Shown piece after piece: positions 34,565-45,136 of a stretch of DNA of 64,000 nucleotides (positions within the stretch are counted from its first letter, which is position 1; every line of letters begins with the position of its first letter). The notes under the pieces were generated by a model that worked only from the letters and a program-made list of their open reading frames with translations, was not told the origin of the DNA and ran no database searches. A program made the position numbers and the translations under genes. The stretch covers positions 186,001 through 250,000 of the forward strand of contig NZ_JPWI01000006.1 in assembly GCF_003326795.1 (NCBI RefSeq), given 5' to 3'. Source of the stretch: Thalassospira profundimaris. GTDB lineage: Bacteria > Pseudomonadota > Alphaproteobacteria > Rhodospirillales > Thalassospiraceae.

Positions 34565-37189
34565 CTAGCCTGAATGTTCGTCTTCTGCCGGACTTGATGT
34601 TGCTTTCGGGCGCGCCGGGCTCTTTTGCCGGGGCAGAAGTTCGGCGGTGTCGATTGCATCAAGTGGTGCAGACAGCAAGAAGCCCTGCATCTCGTCACAA
34701 TCCGCAGCCTGAAGCACGGCAAGCTGTTCTTCGGTTTCAACACCCACAGCAACCACCTTGCGATTAAGGCTTTTGCACAGCCGGATTGCCGGTTGCAGGA
34801 TGCTGTTTTCGGGTTGCTCATCAAGGGCCAGATTGAACAGCGATTTTGACAGCTTGATCCGCTGAACCGGGAAGCGTTTCAGATAGCGTAGCGACGTATT
34901 GCCCGCCGCAAAGTGATCAAGCGTCAGGCCAATACCCGCCTCGGCAAAGCGATAGAACTGGCCAAGCGCGCGTTCAGGTTCACGCATGGCGATGTCTTCG
35001 GAAACCTCGATCTCGATCATGGCGGCATCAATTTCATGTTCAGCCGTAAGATCAATGATGTTCTTGATCAGGTCAGCCTGAATGAACTGGCGGCTTGAAA
35101 CGTTCAATGCAATCGGAACCGGGACATAGCCCTGTTCACGCCATTGGGCGATCTGTTTGCACACGGTTTCAATGATCCATTGACCCAGTGGTGACAAAAG
35201 CCCCGTCCGGTCGGCAACCGCGATAAAGTCAGGCGGCAGGCGGCGCTTGCCACTGTCATCAATCCAGCGCAACAGCGCCTCAAACCCGGTCAGGGTGCGG
35301 TCGGATGTCCGATAGCGCGGCTGATATTCAAGGACAAAGCGCTTTTCATCAACCGCACGGCGCAATTGCGTTTCCATTGAAAGACGCGCATGCATCACGT
35401 TGTTCATCGTCTCGACAAAGAAGCAATAAGACGATTCCGCAGATTTCTGGGCGCGATACATTGCGGCATCCGCATTGGCCAGCAATTGCGACGGTGCGCG
35501 CGCATCGTTGGGATACAGGGCGACACCAACACTGACATGCAGACGGATTTCTTCGCCCGTCGTGGTCTGGATCGGCTGTGACATGGCTTCGACCACGCGT
35601 TCGGCAACCAGTGCCGCGCCTTCGGCCTCTGACAGGTCGGTTGCGATAATCGCAAACATGTCCCCCGAGAACCGGGCACAGGTGTCTTTTTCACGCACTG
35701 TCGCGCGCAGACGCCCGGATATGGTGCGCAATGTTTCGTCACCGATATCTGCGCCGAACCGGTCATTGATGGCGCGGAAATTGTCGATATCAACCACCAG
35801 AACCGACAGAAGCTTTTCATACCGTTTGGCATGGGCAACCGCCTGATTAAGGCGGTCTTCAAACAGTGCATGGTTCGGAAGCCCGGTAAGCGGGTCATGC
35901 GTTGCCAGATACCGCAACCGATTAACCGATGCGTTGGCCGCCGGATTGTGATGCAGGGTGATATCAACGCAATCAGGATTGCTGGCGGATGGCTTCATCG
36001 CCAGATTGCAGACGACATGAACGCCTTCGGCGCTGCGGACAATCCATTCACGACGTAATTCTTCCTCGCCGCGATTGATGGCAAGCAGCATCTTTTCCTG
36101 GGATCGACGCGAAGCGGTTCCGTCGGACTGGAATTCCGGCGCCAGATTGTAAAAGCGGATAAATCCGTAATCTTCTTCGCGCAGATCAAAGAATTCGGCC
36201 GTTTCCGGCGACATTGATTTCAGATGACCATCAAGCTTGGTAATCGACAAAGCAAGGTCATTGATATCATCACCGGCATTGATGTGATGCAGATGGCGTC
36301 GGGATGATGTTTTCTGCCGGTTGGTCAGCATGAAGATCAGAACGGTAAACAACGCCGTTACCAGCGTCCCGAACAGCAAAATAAGTTCGGGATTGATGGT
36401 GTGCTGGCTTGCAAGTTTGGGGTCGGCAATGACATCGACCTGCCACTGACGCCCGACAATCTCGACCGGGACGGTGCGTTGCAACTGTTCGTCATCCCCT
36501 TCGCCACGGATTTCAAACAGAACAGTGTCACCTTCGCGCACACGCACGGTGTAATCTTCGACCTGTTCGGTATTGATGACCGAGGCCAGCATGGAGCGGA
36601 TGCGGAATGCCCCGTTGATGATGCCGATAATCTCGCCATCACGGCCCAGAACCGGGCTATAGGCCGCAAATCCGCGCCCGCCCTGAAGAAGTTCAAGTGT
36701 CGGGGTGATCTGGGTCCTGCGCTGATCAAGGGCGATATCCAGAACCGGGCCTGCCATCGGATGGCGTTTCAGATCAGCACCAATGGCCGGAACGTTCCCC
36801 TTGATCGGGGCTACATATAAAATGAGGTAATTGGGCGAAATCCAGTTGATTGCCTGCAGCGCCGGAAAACGGCTTTGCAGCGGGGTGGCAATCGAGAGAT
36901 ATGCGCGTTCATCCTCGGGCGCGCCGTCCTGCCAGTTATCCGCAAAGCTTTCAAGAACGGCGAGGTTGCTTGTGACAATCTGGCTGACTTGCTGGGCTAC
37001 AGACGTGGCTGTAATCTGGGCTGCGGACAGAAGAATGGTACGACGATTTTTTTCAAACGTTTGCCAGAAAAAGAAAGTCACAGAGCCAAGGAAAACTGCC
37101 GTCAGAAAACCTGCCAACAATGCCCGTTTCTTCAAACGGGACGTTTGCGTGGATGCATTTTCATCAGCTTGTTTGTTTTCTTCTTCCAT
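34565..37189 (-). CDS. CHASE-GGDEF-EAL protein with degenerate catalytic motifs
   Basis: An 874-residue membrane signalling protein. Membrane helices at about 22-42 and 268-288 flank a CHASE-type periplasmic sensor (NWISPNYLILYVAPIKGN, then IGADLKRHP). A PAS-like stretch (about 310-415) precedes GGDEF (about 425-590) and EAL (about 600-855). The cyclase motif reads SGDMF (508-512) instead of GGDEF, so synthesis is unlikely. EAL keeps Glu637, the LNVSSRQF motif, Lys779, Glu818 and Gln835, but DDFG is DHFA (758-761). A weak phosphodiesterase or a pure receptor is likely. ATG 37189 with GGGGAGAG is chosen over an in-frame start at 37357. Confidence 0.9.
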   Translation of the reverse strand: MEEENKQADENASTQTSRLKKRALLAGFLTAVFLGSVTFFFWQTFEKNRRTILLSAAQITATSVAQQVSQIVTSNLAVLESFADNWQDGAPEDERAYLSIATPLQSRFPALQAINWISPNYLILYVAPIKGNVPAIGADLKRHPMAGPVLDIALDQRRTQITPTLELLQGGRGFAAYSPVLGRDGEIIGIINGAFRIRSMLASVINTEQVEDYTVRVREGDTVLFEIRGEGDDEQLQRTVPVEIVGRQWQVDVIADPKLASQHTINPELILLFGTLVTALFTVLIFMLTNRQKTSSRRHLHHINAGDDINDLALSITKLDGHLKSMSPETAEFFDLREEDYGFIRFYNLAPEFQSDGTASRRSQEKMLLAINRGEEELRREWIVRSAEGVHVVCNLAMKPSASNPDCVDITLHHNPAANASVNRLRYLATHDPLTGLPNHALFEDRLNQAVAHAKRYEKLLSVLVVDIDNFRAINDRFGADIGDETLRTISGRLRATVREKDTCARFSGDMFAIIATDLSEAEGAALVAERVVEAMSQPIQTTTGEEIRLHVSVGVALYPNDARAPSQLLANADAAMYRAQKSAESSYCFFVETMNNVMHARLSMETQLRRAVDEKRFVLEYQPRYRTSDRTLTGFEALLRWIDDSGKRRLPPDFIAVADRTGLLSPLGQWIIETVCKQIAQWREQGYVPVPIALNVSSRQFIQADLIKNIIDLTAEHEIDAAMIEIEVSEDIAMREPERALGQFYRFAEAGIGLTLDHFAAGNTSLRYLKRFPVQRIKLSKSLFNLALDEQPENSILQPAIRLCKSLNRKVVAVGVETEEQLAVLQAADCDEMQGFLLSAPLDAIDTAELLPRQKSPARPKATSSPAEDEHSG

Positions 37190-37582
37190 CTCTCCCCCAT
37201 ACGTGACCCGCAAAACAGGTTCCCCAAACCCGGATATGCGCGCAAAAAAAAACGCATTCGTCACGTCATTTGCAAAGGCATCATGCGTATGATGTCTTAC
37301 AAACGGTTTTGTGTCACGCAGACGATAAGCAATTCGCTCTATGTTTAATGGTGCCATTATTACAGGATTTTAAGGGTTTAGTCGCGTTCATTTGCATATA
37401 ATTTTTTGCGCAATAAGTTCGTTGCCGGGGCGTCTGCACCATTTTTGCGGGCAGACGCAGGATTAAATCTTTGTTCGCCCCTGTTCGTGGCGCGCCAACT
37501 GGTGTATCTGAGGCTGGCTTCTGGTAGCCGCGATAATTTGCCAGATAAAAGTGTGACGAAGATCACCCCCGAGAGAGAGTTT
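37190..37582. other. 393-base divergent intergenic region
   Basis: Lies between the CHASE-GGDEF-EAL gene and the RNA methyltransferase gene. It is AT-rich at 37240-37400. The one motif of note is a CRP-like palindrome at 37552-37567. No gene is supported. Confidence 0.5.
37552..37567. promoter_or_regulatory. CRP/FNR-type palindrome
   Basis: TGTGA, six bases, TCACC: one base from the E. coli CRP consensus. It ends 15 bases before the RNA methyltransferase ATG, close to its ribosome site, so a bound regulator would block rather than activate. A chance match is possible. Confidence 0.3.
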
Positions 37583-38971
37583 ATGAAACATCATCACCGC
37601 AATCCCCGTGCCCGTGGGGGACGCAAGCGTCAACCGTCCCGGCGTGATCCGCTGATTGGTTTTGAAGCGCCCGTCACCATCGAACAGGTTGGTGCGCGTG
37701 GTGATGGCATTGCGCATATTCAGGCTCCGGATGGTAAAGCGGTTCTGGTCTATGTTGATTGCGTGTTGCCCGGGGATGAAGTGCGGGTTGCCCTGCGTCA
37801 GAAACGCGGTGACGGATATGGCGCCGAAGTCATCGAGGAAATTGCCCGCACCGGTGCGTTCAACCCGCCACGCTGTTCGCATTTCAAGGAATGTGGCGGC
37901 TGTGCGCTTCAGCATATGAGCGACGATGATTACCGGGCGTGGAAATATGACAAGGCCAAAACCGCTGTTTTGCGGGCGGGGATTGATCCCGAGGATGCAG
38001 ATGATCTGATTGCCGAGGTTGAAATTTCGCCACCGGCAAGTCGCCGTCGCGCGGGTTTCTCCGTTCATGTCGGGGCGACGGGGGTGTTTGTCGGTTTCCA
38101 TGGCCGGTTCAGTCATACGGTTTTGAATGTTCCTGACTGCGCTGTTTTGCGCCCGGAATTGATGGCGTTCCGTTCTGCCTTTGTCGATTTCCTGACATCC
38201 TGTCCGCCAGATTACGCGCGCGATATCAAGGAGGTCTTTGTTACCCTTGTTGATAACGGACTTGATGTTCTGATCCAGGCCAGTGCGGACCCCAATCTTG
38301 ATATGCGTCAGGACCTGGCCGAATTCGCCGGGGCACAGAACCTTGCGCGTCTGAGCTGGCAGGTCGGGGATCGTCCGGATGAACCGGTTGCCGCCCGGCA
38401 TACGCCGCTGGTGTCCTTTGAAAATGTCGAAGTGTCGATTGCGCCTGCCGGGTTCTTGCAGGCAACGCTTGATGGTCAGCAATCCCTTGTAAATGCGGTC
38501 AAGCAGGCACTGGATGAAATTGCACCGAGACAGGTCGCCGATCTGTTCTGCGGGGTCGGCAGCTTTACATTCGCATTGGCCTTGCATGGCAAGCGCCGGT
38601 CGGTGACTGCTGTTGAAAGTGACCCGCGTGCGGTCGAACTTTTGCAATATGCCGTGGGTCAGTCAGGAAGTCCGATAAAGGTTGTCAAACGTGACCTGTT
38701 CCGTCAGCCGCTTACTGCGGCTGAGTTGGGGGCATTTGATCTTGTGCTGTTTGATCCGCCGCGTGCAGGCGCATTGGCACAGTGCGAGCAACTGGCAACA
38801 GGCGGACCTGAATGGGTTCTTGCGGTTTCCTGTAATCCGGCGACCTTTACGCGCGACATGCGTGTGTTGCGCAATGGCGGCTATGAAATTCAAAAGGTCG
38901 TCCCGGTGGATCAATTCCTGTGGTCGTCACATCTGGAACTGTTTGCTGTTCTGCGCCGTAAAGCGGTCTGA
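37583..38971 (+). CDS. 23S rRNA (uracil-5)-methyltransferase, RlmD/TrmA family with Fe-S cluster
   Basis: A 462-residue SAM-dependent RNA methyltransferase. A TRAM domain lies at about 25-88 (VTIEQVGARGDGIAHI). Cysteines 98, 104, 107 (C-x5-CGGC) and 186 match the 4Fe-4S ligands. The catalytic domain has the SAM motif DLFCGVGSFTFAL, DPPRAG and the nucleophilic cysteine in SCNPATFTRD. ATG 37583 follows GAGAGAGAG; the longer frame from 37406 adds residues unlike the family. The exact target uridine (U1939 or another) cannot be told. Confidence 0.92.
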   Translation: MKHHHRNPRARGGRKRQPSRRDPLIGFEAPVTIEQVGARGDGIAHIQAPDGKAVLVYVDCVLPGDEVRVALRQKRGDGYGAEVIEEIARTGAFNPPRCSHFKECGGCALQHMSDDDYRAWKYDKAKTAVLRAGIDPEDADDLIAEVEISPPASRRRAGFSVHVGATGVFVGFHGRFSHTVLNVPDCAVLRPELMAFRSAFVDFLTSCPPDYARDIKEVFVTLVDNGLDVLIQASADPNLDMRQDLAEFAGAQNLARLSWQVGDRPDEPVAARHTPLVSFENVEVSIAPAGFLQATLDGQQSLVNAVKQALDEIAPRQVADLFCGVGSFTFALALHGKRRSVTAVESDPRAVELLQYAVGQSGSPIKVVKRDLFRQPLTAAELGAFDLVLFDPPRAGALAQCEQLATGGPEWVLAVSCNPATFTRDMRVLRNGGYEIQKVVPVDQFLWSSHLELFAVLRRKAV

Positions 38972-39230
38972 TCCGGGCTGTTCGGGGCAGCCCGGATTGA
39001 AGTTTGCAGACGGAATTACAGGATGATTGCGCCCAGATTGGGTGGGGGTTTTTAAAATCGCGCCTTGATTGTGCGATTTGGCTTAATGTTTCATCGCTAA
39101 TAATCTATACTAATGGCTGGTATTTCCGCCGGACACCAGGAAGGTCAGGTGGACAAAGTTTTGAATGATTTCAATTTCTTTGTCCGTGCAGCATGTAGTT
39201 GCCTCGCCGGCTTGTTTGTGCGGAAAAGCA

Positions 39231-40274
39231 ATGGAACCAGTTGCGAGTCAGCTTACGATCTATACCAACACTGCGCGTGCGATTGCACCGCAGAACCGGT
39301 TGATTGCGTCTGATGGCAGCCAGTATTCCACATCATCGGGCAGTTCTGAGCGCAATACCGATTCGCTTCGTGGTGCGAGTTACACCACAGAAAAGCTTCG
39401 TGGATCGCTTGGCAGTGCCAGCAACCTTCTGACACAGGCATCAAGTGATTTGTCGCGCATCGGTGATGCGCTTGACGAAATTGAATCCCTGATCGAAATC
39501 GCAGAAGAAAGCCCGGACCTTTCGGCGCAGCAGCGTGCGCAACTTAATAGCCAGATCGAAGATTATCTGGGCGAAATTGACGATATTGCTGCAAACAGCA
39601 GCTTCGATGGCCGGAACCTTCTGGATGCGGATCAAACGATATCGGTACAGGTCGGTTCCGGAACGTCGTCAGATAACCGGATCAATGTCGAACTTTATGC
39701 ATCGTCGACCGAGGATTTGGCGACGGGGCTTTCATCAATTGACCTGACGGATGGTTCGGGCGTTTCAAATGCACGTGCCCTGATTGATGAAGCGCAGCAG
39801 GCATTGCGTGATCGCGAGATTTCATTGTCGGCTGATCGCGGCAGTCTTGCCGTCGCGCAGGATCAAAACCGCGTTTCACAGGTTGCAGGCGACAATATTG
39901 TCCAGGCCCAACTGGCGGCGTCCGAAACATCCGGTGCCGAGGATATCAGGTCGCGTATTTCGGCAAATCTGCAGGCCTATCTTGGGGATATCGCCACCCA
40001 GCTTGCCAGTCAGACGGTCAGTATTGGCGGGTTCGGCTTGCCTGAACCACGACCTGATCCGTTCCTTGAACAGAATGACAGGCCGGTCTTTGACCCGAAC
40101 GCCGAGGAACGTGATCCGCTGGCACAGGAAACCTTTGGGCAATCGTCGGGTGCAAACACCACACAATCCTATTCCACGCCGGTCTTTGGCGGGTATGACA
40201 GCGGTGGTCATGCGACATCAAACAGCGGTGGCGGGGCTGATCGTTCGCAAAACCGTGTGTCTGTCGATGCCTGA
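39231..40274 (+). CDS. Orphan flagellin-like protein
   Basis: A 347-residue secreted-type protein with the flagellin D1 pattern at about residues 55-160: LTQASSDLSRIGDALDEIESLIEIA, then QLNSQIEDYLGEIDDIA, SSFDGRNLLDADQTISVQVG. The conserved flagellin N-terminus (MAxxINTN) is absent, and the C-terminal third is a disordered stretch rich in S, G, P, D, N and Q instead of the D0 helix. No signal peptide is visible. The ATG at 39231 is the best available (GAAAAGC before it). Not in a flagellar cluster. It may be a hook-associated or minor filament protein, or a surface protein of unknown role. Confidence 0.7.
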   Translation: MEPVASQLTIYTNTARAIAPQNRLIASDGSQYSTSSGSSERNTDSLRGASYTTEKLRGSLGSASNLLTQASSDLSRIGDALDEIESLIEIAEESPDLSAQQRAQLNSQIEDYLGEIDDIAANSSFDGRNLLDADQTISVQVGSGTSSDNRINVELYASSTEDLATGLSSIDLTDGSGVSNARALIDEAQQALRDREISLSADRGSLAVAQDQNRVSQVAGDNIVQAQLAASETSGAEDIRSRISANLQAYLGDIATQLASQTVSIGGFGLPEPRPDPFLEQNDRPVFDPNAEERDPLAQETFGQSSGANTTQSYSTPVFGGYDSGGHATSNSGGGADRSQNRVSVDA

Positions 40275-40301
40275 TATCTTCCGTAAAGCCGTAATTATTT
40301 A

Positions 40302-40336
40302 AAAGGCCCCGTGGATGTTCCGCGGGGCCTTTGGTT
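40302..40336 (+). terminator. Intrinsic terminator after the flagellin-like gene
   Basis: A 13-base stem with one G-T pair (40302-40314 with 40320-40332, core AAAGGCCCCG) and a short T tail. Confidence 0.8.
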
Positions 40337-40398
40337 CGTTTGATCGAAAGGGCAGGTGATCGAAAGGACGGGTGGTTTTCGGAAATCTATCCTGTCGT

Positions 40399-40914
40399 CT
40401 AGCCTTCGACGGTTTCATCTTCATATACGCCCCAGAAACCGTGACGCGGTGCCCATCCTTCGAAATCGCCAAAGCGCAGCTGGCACCAGTTCATATTGGC
40501 CGGGCAGTCTTCGATGCTTCCGATGACGCTGGCCGAGACCATAGCGATCTTGCGGGCATTTTCATCAGCCGCGGAATAAAGCGTGATGCTGTCATCGGTG
40601 ACGATCACATGTCGAGAGCCGACAAGAAGGCTTTGATGAACCCAGCCTTCACTGCCTTCCCAGTCGCGAACCTTGCGCCATGTATCAAATTCAGACACGA
40701 CTTCCATCGGCATATTGCGACGTTGATAAATCCAGACTTTCGGATATCGAAGCCCCGGCCCGGAACGCAAGAATACCTTGTCTGATCGCAGTGCGACAAA
40801 TCGCGGAATGGGCAGACCGGATTCTTGGGCGCTGGCCACAATCGGGGTGGTCAGACTTGCCAGAATAGCCAAAGCCATGAAGCGATACATAAATGTGCGC
40901 AAAAACTGCGGCAT
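40399..40914 (-). CDS. Periplasmic bacterial SH3-like domain protein
   Basis: A 171-residue protein with a signal peptide (about residues 1-30, ending VASAQ) and two SH3-like repeats: residues 37-95 (DKVFLRSGPGLRYPKVWIYQR, then WRKVRDWEGSEGWVHQSLL) and about 104-165 (ITLYSAADENA, then WCQLRFGDFEGWAP). Such proteins (SH3_4 family) are common next to dehydrogenase genes in alphaproteobacteria. They may bind peptidoglycan or peptides. Divergent from the hydroxyacid dehydrogenase. Confidence 0.88.
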   Translation of the reverse strand: MPQFLRTFMYRFMALAILASLTTPIVASAQESGLPIPRFVALRSDKVFLRSGPGLRYPKVWIYQRRNMPMEVVSEFDTWRKVRDWEGSEGWVHQSLLVGSRHVIVTDDSITLYSAADENARKIAMVSASVIGSIEDCPANMNWCQLRFGDFEGWAPRHGFWGVYEDETVEG

Positions 40915-41115
40915 CTTGTTGGTATTCCCTTGTTTCGGAGCTCTGACAGGGATCTGTCAGAAATCCTCTTCACGTAATAAAATTACAAAAAATGCGTCAA
41001 AATCCTTGCTTTTGTACCTTGCTGCATGGCATCACTGCATTGCGGCAGGGCACAAAAAATGTGACATGCCATATTTTGTCAGAAAAAGAGTTAAAAGACC
41101 GCATAGGATCGGCAG

Positions 41116-42102
41116 ATGACCAAGAAAAAACCGCTTGTCGTCGTGACCCGGAAGCTGCCGGAAGCGATTGAAACCCGCATGATGGAACTGTTCGATGCGC
41201 GTCTGAATATCGATGACGCTGCAATGACCAAGGAACAACTCATCGAAGCTGTCAAAGTGGCAGATGTTCTTGTCCCGACTGTGACGGACAAGATTGATGC
41301 CGCCGTACTTGCCCATGCGGGGCCGAACCTTCGTCTGATTGCCAATTTCGGAACCGGGGTGGATCACGTTGATTTGCAGACCGCACGGTCGCGCGGCATC
41401 ACGGTCACCAACACGCCCGACGTTCTCACCGAAGATACAGCAGACATGACAATGGCGCTGATCCTTTCGGTATCCCGTCGCCTTGCCGAGGGCGAACGCC
41501 TTATCCGCAAGGGCGAATGGGCCGGATGGGGCCCGACATTGATGCTGGGTCATCGCATCTGGGGCAAGCGTCTTGGCATTGTCGGTATGGGCCGTATCGG
41601 TCGTGCGCTGGCGCGCCGGGCAAAGGGGTTCGGGCTGTCGGTTCATTATCACAACCGCCGTCGCGTTCACCCGGAAATCGAGGAAGAGCTTGATGCAACC
41701 TATTGGGAAAGCCTTGATCAGATGCTTGCCCATGTCGACGTTGTTTCTGTTAACTGCCCGCATACACCGGCAACCTATCATTTGCTTTCGGCAAGGCGTC
41801 TCAAGCTGATGCAACCCCATGCCATTCTGGTCAACACAGCACGTGGCGAGATCGTTGACGAACCGGCACTGACCCGGATGCTGGCCGATGGCGAGATTGC
41901 CGGTGCCGGTCTTGACGTGTTCGAGCATGAACCGGCCGTAAACCCCAAACTGCTTGATCTGCAAAACGCGGTTCTTTTGCCGCATATGGGGTCAGCCACC
42001 ATCGAAGGGCGCGTGGATATGGGCGAAAAGGTCCTGATCAATATCAAGACCTTTGTCGATGGGCATACACCGCCAGACCGTGTGATCGAAGGGCTGCTCT
42101 AG
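41116..42102 (+). CDS. D-2-hydroxyacid dehydrogenase (glyoxylate/hydroxypyruvate reductase-like)
   Basis: A 328-residue NAD(P)H-dependent reductase. Dinucleotide motif GIVGMGRIGRALARRAKGFG (about 155-174), substrate loop NFGTGVDHVD, catalytic Arg in NTARGEIVDEPAL, Glu in GLDVFEHEP and the catalytic His in LLPHMGSAT. The family reduces glyoxylate or hydroxypyruvate in the cytoplasm. AGGATCGG precedes the ATG. GyaR, GhrA and D-3-phosphoglycerate dehydrogenase-like enzymes are alternatives; the length favours GyaR. Confidence 0.92.
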   Translation: MTKKKPLVVVTRKLPEAIETRMMELFDARLNIDDAAMTKEQLIEAVKVADVLVPTVTDKIDAAVLAHAGPNLRLIANFGTGVDHVDLQTARSRGITVTNTPDVLTEDTADMTMALILSVSRRLAEGERLIRKGEWAGWGPTLMLGHRIWGKRLGIVGMGRIGRALARRAKGFGLSVHYHNRRRVHPEIEEELDATYWESLDQMLAHVDVVSVNCPHTPATYHLLSARRLKLMQPHAILVNTARGEIVDEPALTRMLADGEIAGAGLDVFEHEPAVNPKLLDLQNAVLLPHMGSATIEGRVDMGEKVLINIKTFVDGHTPPDRVIEGLL

Positions 42103-42131
42103 ACAGGTTTTCGACAACGATGTGAGGATTT

Positions 42132-42157
42132 AAATGCCGGGGATTTCCCCGGCATTT
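42132..42157. terminator. Terminator shared by convergent genes
   Basis: AAATGCCGGGGA (42132-42143) pairs with TCCCCGGCATTT (42146-42157), between the dehydrogenase and the P-type ATPase, whose stop begins two bases later. Confidence 0.8.
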
Positions 42158-42158
42158 G

Positions 42159-44879
42159 TCATTTGGTCGTGGTTTCCGGGGCCGGGATTTTTTTATGCAA
42201 TACAAATGCATGTACCAGTTGTCCCAAAATCAACGGGGCGATGCTGCCACCAGCCACCAGCATCCAGCCCGTCGGACCGGGGCTCGAGATCATCAGAAGA
42301 TCAGACAGGCTTGGTATCCACAAGGTTGCCCCGACCAGAACGCAGCACAATGCCAATGCCCCCCAGACAAACGGGTTACGGCTTACATCATTGATCAATG
42401 CATTCGAACCGGAAGCGCGCATGTTAAATACGTGCAAAAGCTGGGCGGCGGCCAATGTCAGGAATGACACAGAAAGGGCTTCCTGTTCGCCCAGCGCAAA
42501 GACTGTGTGGGCCAGAATAAATGCACCAAGCGTTCCTGCCGTAATCAGCCCGCCATAGATGATCACCCGCATCCAGTGCAAAGCACCAAGGATCGGCTCT
42601 GCCGGGTCGCGTGGTGGTTGCTTCATGACACCCTTTGCGCCTTCACCAACACCAAGCGCGAAGGCCGGGAATACATCGGTAACAAGGTTCAGAAAAAGAA
42701 TCTGCAATGGCAGTAAAGGAAGGGGAAGCTCGCTTAAAACAGCCAGACCGACGATCAGGATCTCGCTGAAGTTGCAAGACATCAAATAAATCACGAATGT
42801 CCTGATATTGGCAAAAATCACCCGGCCCATATGCATGGCGGCAACGATGGATGGAAATGCATCATCGCGTAGAACCATGTCGGCGGCTTCGCGGGCAACT
42901 TCGGTGCCACGTTGACCCATGGCAATGCCGATATCGGCTTTCTTAAGGGCCGGTGCGTCATTCACACCATCCCCTGTCATCGCAACGATAGCGCCGCTTT
43001 CCTGATGAAGAGATACAAGATCAAGTTTGCTTTCCGGGCTGACGCGGGCAAGAACCGGGGTCGCGAGAATGGCCTCGCGTTTATGTTCGGCAGCGTTGCC
43101 AACATCGTGAAGGTCGCGGCCTTCCAAAACCGGGGCGTCCGATCTGCATAAGCCGACCTGACGCGCGATATTGTGGGCGGTTCCGGCATGGTCACCGGTG
43201 ACCATAACAGTCCGAATACCGGCGTCGTGACAGGCCTTGATCGCACTTGCGACGTCGCTTCTTGGCGGGTCAAGCAAGGCGATCAATCCAAGAAGCGTGA
43301 GATTTTCATAAGGAGCGGTGTTCTCCGAACGTGCCTCTTTCATTGCAAGGCCGAGAACCCTTAATCCTTCGCTCGTCATCTCCGTGGCAAATTCCGTCCA
43401 TTGATGGTGCAGCTTGTCATCGAACGGCACCTTGCCATTGATCGTGAGAAGATCAGTACAACAGTCAATCACCGCTTCGGATGCACCCTTTACCGCGACA
43501 AACAGGGCGTCATTGTCTGGTTGATGATGGTAGGTCGCCATCATCCGGGTCTGGGCGCTAAAGGCTTCCTTCGCAACCAGTGGAAAATCTTCGAACAAGG
43601 TTTTCTGATCGTATCCCTGCTTTGTAACGGCTTCAAGCAACGCAATTTCCATCGGATCGCCAATTGGCGCGGATGATATGTTCGTTTTTGTACCGGTTGC
43701 GGATGCTGGTGAAATGAGGACTGCATCGTTGCACAACATCGCGGTTCGCAAGGCGATTTCTTGTGTCGGATCATTAGGTGTTTCAACCGGTCTGGTCGCC
43801 CCGGTTGTCCCGAATGCATTCGTCTCGTCAAGTATGACTGTACTTGTGCGCAGGCGGACAACTGTCATGCGATTTTCGGTAAGTGTACCGGTTTTGTCAG
43901 TCATGATGACGGTGGTGGCACCAAGCGTTTCAACGGCTGACAGATTTTTGATCAGGGCATTGCGCCGCGCCATCCGCGCCATACCGCGTGCAAGGGCAAC
44001 CGTTGCCACAATCGGCAAACCCTCGGGAACAGCGGCAATTGCCAGGGCAACACCGGTTTTGACCATCAGCAGGAAGTCCTTGCCGGCATAGATGCCACTT
44101 AGCGTTATAAAAAGGGTCAGCCCGAGTGTGACCCAGATCAACTGACCGGCAAGCTTATCAAGTCGCTTTTCAAGCGGGGTTGTTTCGGCATCTGCCGTTT
44201 CGGCCAGATCGGCAATATGACCAAGTTCGGTGGCCATCCCGGTTGCGGTAACAATCCCAAAGCCATCGCCGCGGGTAACTGCCGTTCCCTTGAAAACCAT
44301 ATTGAACCGGTCGCCAAGAACGATGTCATCACCAGAAAGAATATCGTTGGTTTTGGCGATTGGCAGGGATTCACCCGTCAGTGTGGATTCGTCACATTGC
44401 AGATTGTTGCAATCAACGATGCGTATATCGGCCGGAACAATGTCGCCCGCTTCAAGCAGAACAATATCACCGGGAACGATATCTTCTGCCGGGATGACGG
44501 TTGCGATGCAATCGCGTCGAACACGGGCTTTGACTTGCGAAAGTTTGCGCAGAGATTCCATTGACTGGACAGCGCGATATTCGGATGAAAATCCGATGGC
44601 AGCGTTCAGGACAAGGACAACTGCAATCGCGCTGCCTTCGGTCCAGTCACCGAGATAAAAGGAAAGCAGCATTGCCCCGGCCAGAAGATAGACAATCAGG
44701 CCGGTGAACTGATCAATCAGAATGTTCCAGACAGATCGTGACTTGCTTCGCCGAAGCACATTGCGGCCAAATCTCCTTCGGCGTTCAGCGATTTCCTTTT
44801 TGCCCAGACCGTTTTCCGGACGAACATTTTCAGTATCAAGAACCTGATGAGCCGTTTGGAGATAGGGAGAGCTTTTCAT
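42159..44879 (-). CDS. Cation-translocating P-type ATPase (P2A, Ca2+-type)
   Basis: A 906-residue pump. Actuator motif TGES (168-171), PEGLP in helix 4 (285-289), phosphorylated Asp328 in [29 protein letters not shown] hinge, and N-E in helix 5 (CNFSEI) with NLVTD in helix 6, which are the site I/II ligands of SERCA-like calcium pumps. ATG 44879 with AGGGGT is chosen; a start at 45020 would add 47 residues of non-family sequence. Calcium or another divalent ion is likely; sodium/potassium pumps share part of the pattern. Single gene. Confidence 0.92.
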   Translation of the reverse strand: MKSSPYLQTAHQVLDTENVRPENGLGKKEIAERRRRFGRNVLRRSKSRSVWNILIDQFTGLIVYLLAGAMLLSFYLGDWTEGSAIAVVLVLNAAIGFSSEYRAVQSMESLRKLSQVKARVRRDCIATVIPAEDIVPGDIVLLEAGDIVPADIRIVDCNNLQCDESTLTGESLPIAKTNDILSGDDIVLGDRFNMVFKGTAVTRGDGFGIVTATGMATELGHIADLAETADAETTPLEKRLDKLAGQLIWVTLGLTLFITLSGIYAGKDFLLMVKTGVALAIAAVPEGLPIVATVALARGMARMARRNALIKNLSAVETLGATTVIMTDKTGTLTENRMTVVRLRTSTVILDETNAFGTTGATRPVETPNDPTQEIALRTAMLCNDAVLISPASATGTKTNISSAPIGDPMEIALLEAVTKQGYDQKTLFEDFPLVAKEAFSAQTRMMATYHHQPDNDALFVAVKGASEAVIDCCTDLLTINGKVPFDDKLHHQWTEFATEMTSEGLRVLGLAMKEARSENTAPYENLTLLGLIALLDPPRSDVASAIKACHDAGIRTVMVTGDHAGTAHNIARQVGLCRSDAPVLEGRDLHDVGNAAEHKREAILATPVLARVSPESKLDLVSLHQESGAIVAMTGDGVNDAPALKKADIGIAMGQRGTEVAREAADMVLRDDAFPSIVAAMHMGRVIFANIRTFVIYLMSCNFSEILIVGLAVLSELPLPLLPLQILFLNLVTDVFPAFALGVGEGAKGVMKQPPRDPAEPILGALHWMRVIIYGGLITAGTLGAFILAHTVFALGEQEALSVSFLTLAAAQLLHVFNMRASGSNALINDVSRNPFVWGALALCCVLVGATLWIPSLSDLLMISSPGPTGWMLVAGGSIAPLILGQLVHAFVLHKKIPAPETTTK

Positions 44880-45136
44880 CGATACCCCTTGTGCAGACCA
44901 TGGTCCGGGTGGTGGTCGTGCGGCATGGCTTTGCCAGTCTTTCAGTTTGCGTCTGACGTGGTCAAGTGATTTGGAATGGCGGCCATATGTCAGACAGCTG
45001 CCGTGATGATGGAAAACCAACCCGAATGCAGGAACAGAAATCCGTTTTGTGACCGGGTTTTACATCTCAGTCATTTTCTTTTGCGGGTAGCTTGGCTATC
45101 ACTGTTATCAAACAGCGTTAGTTTCAAGGAGCCATC

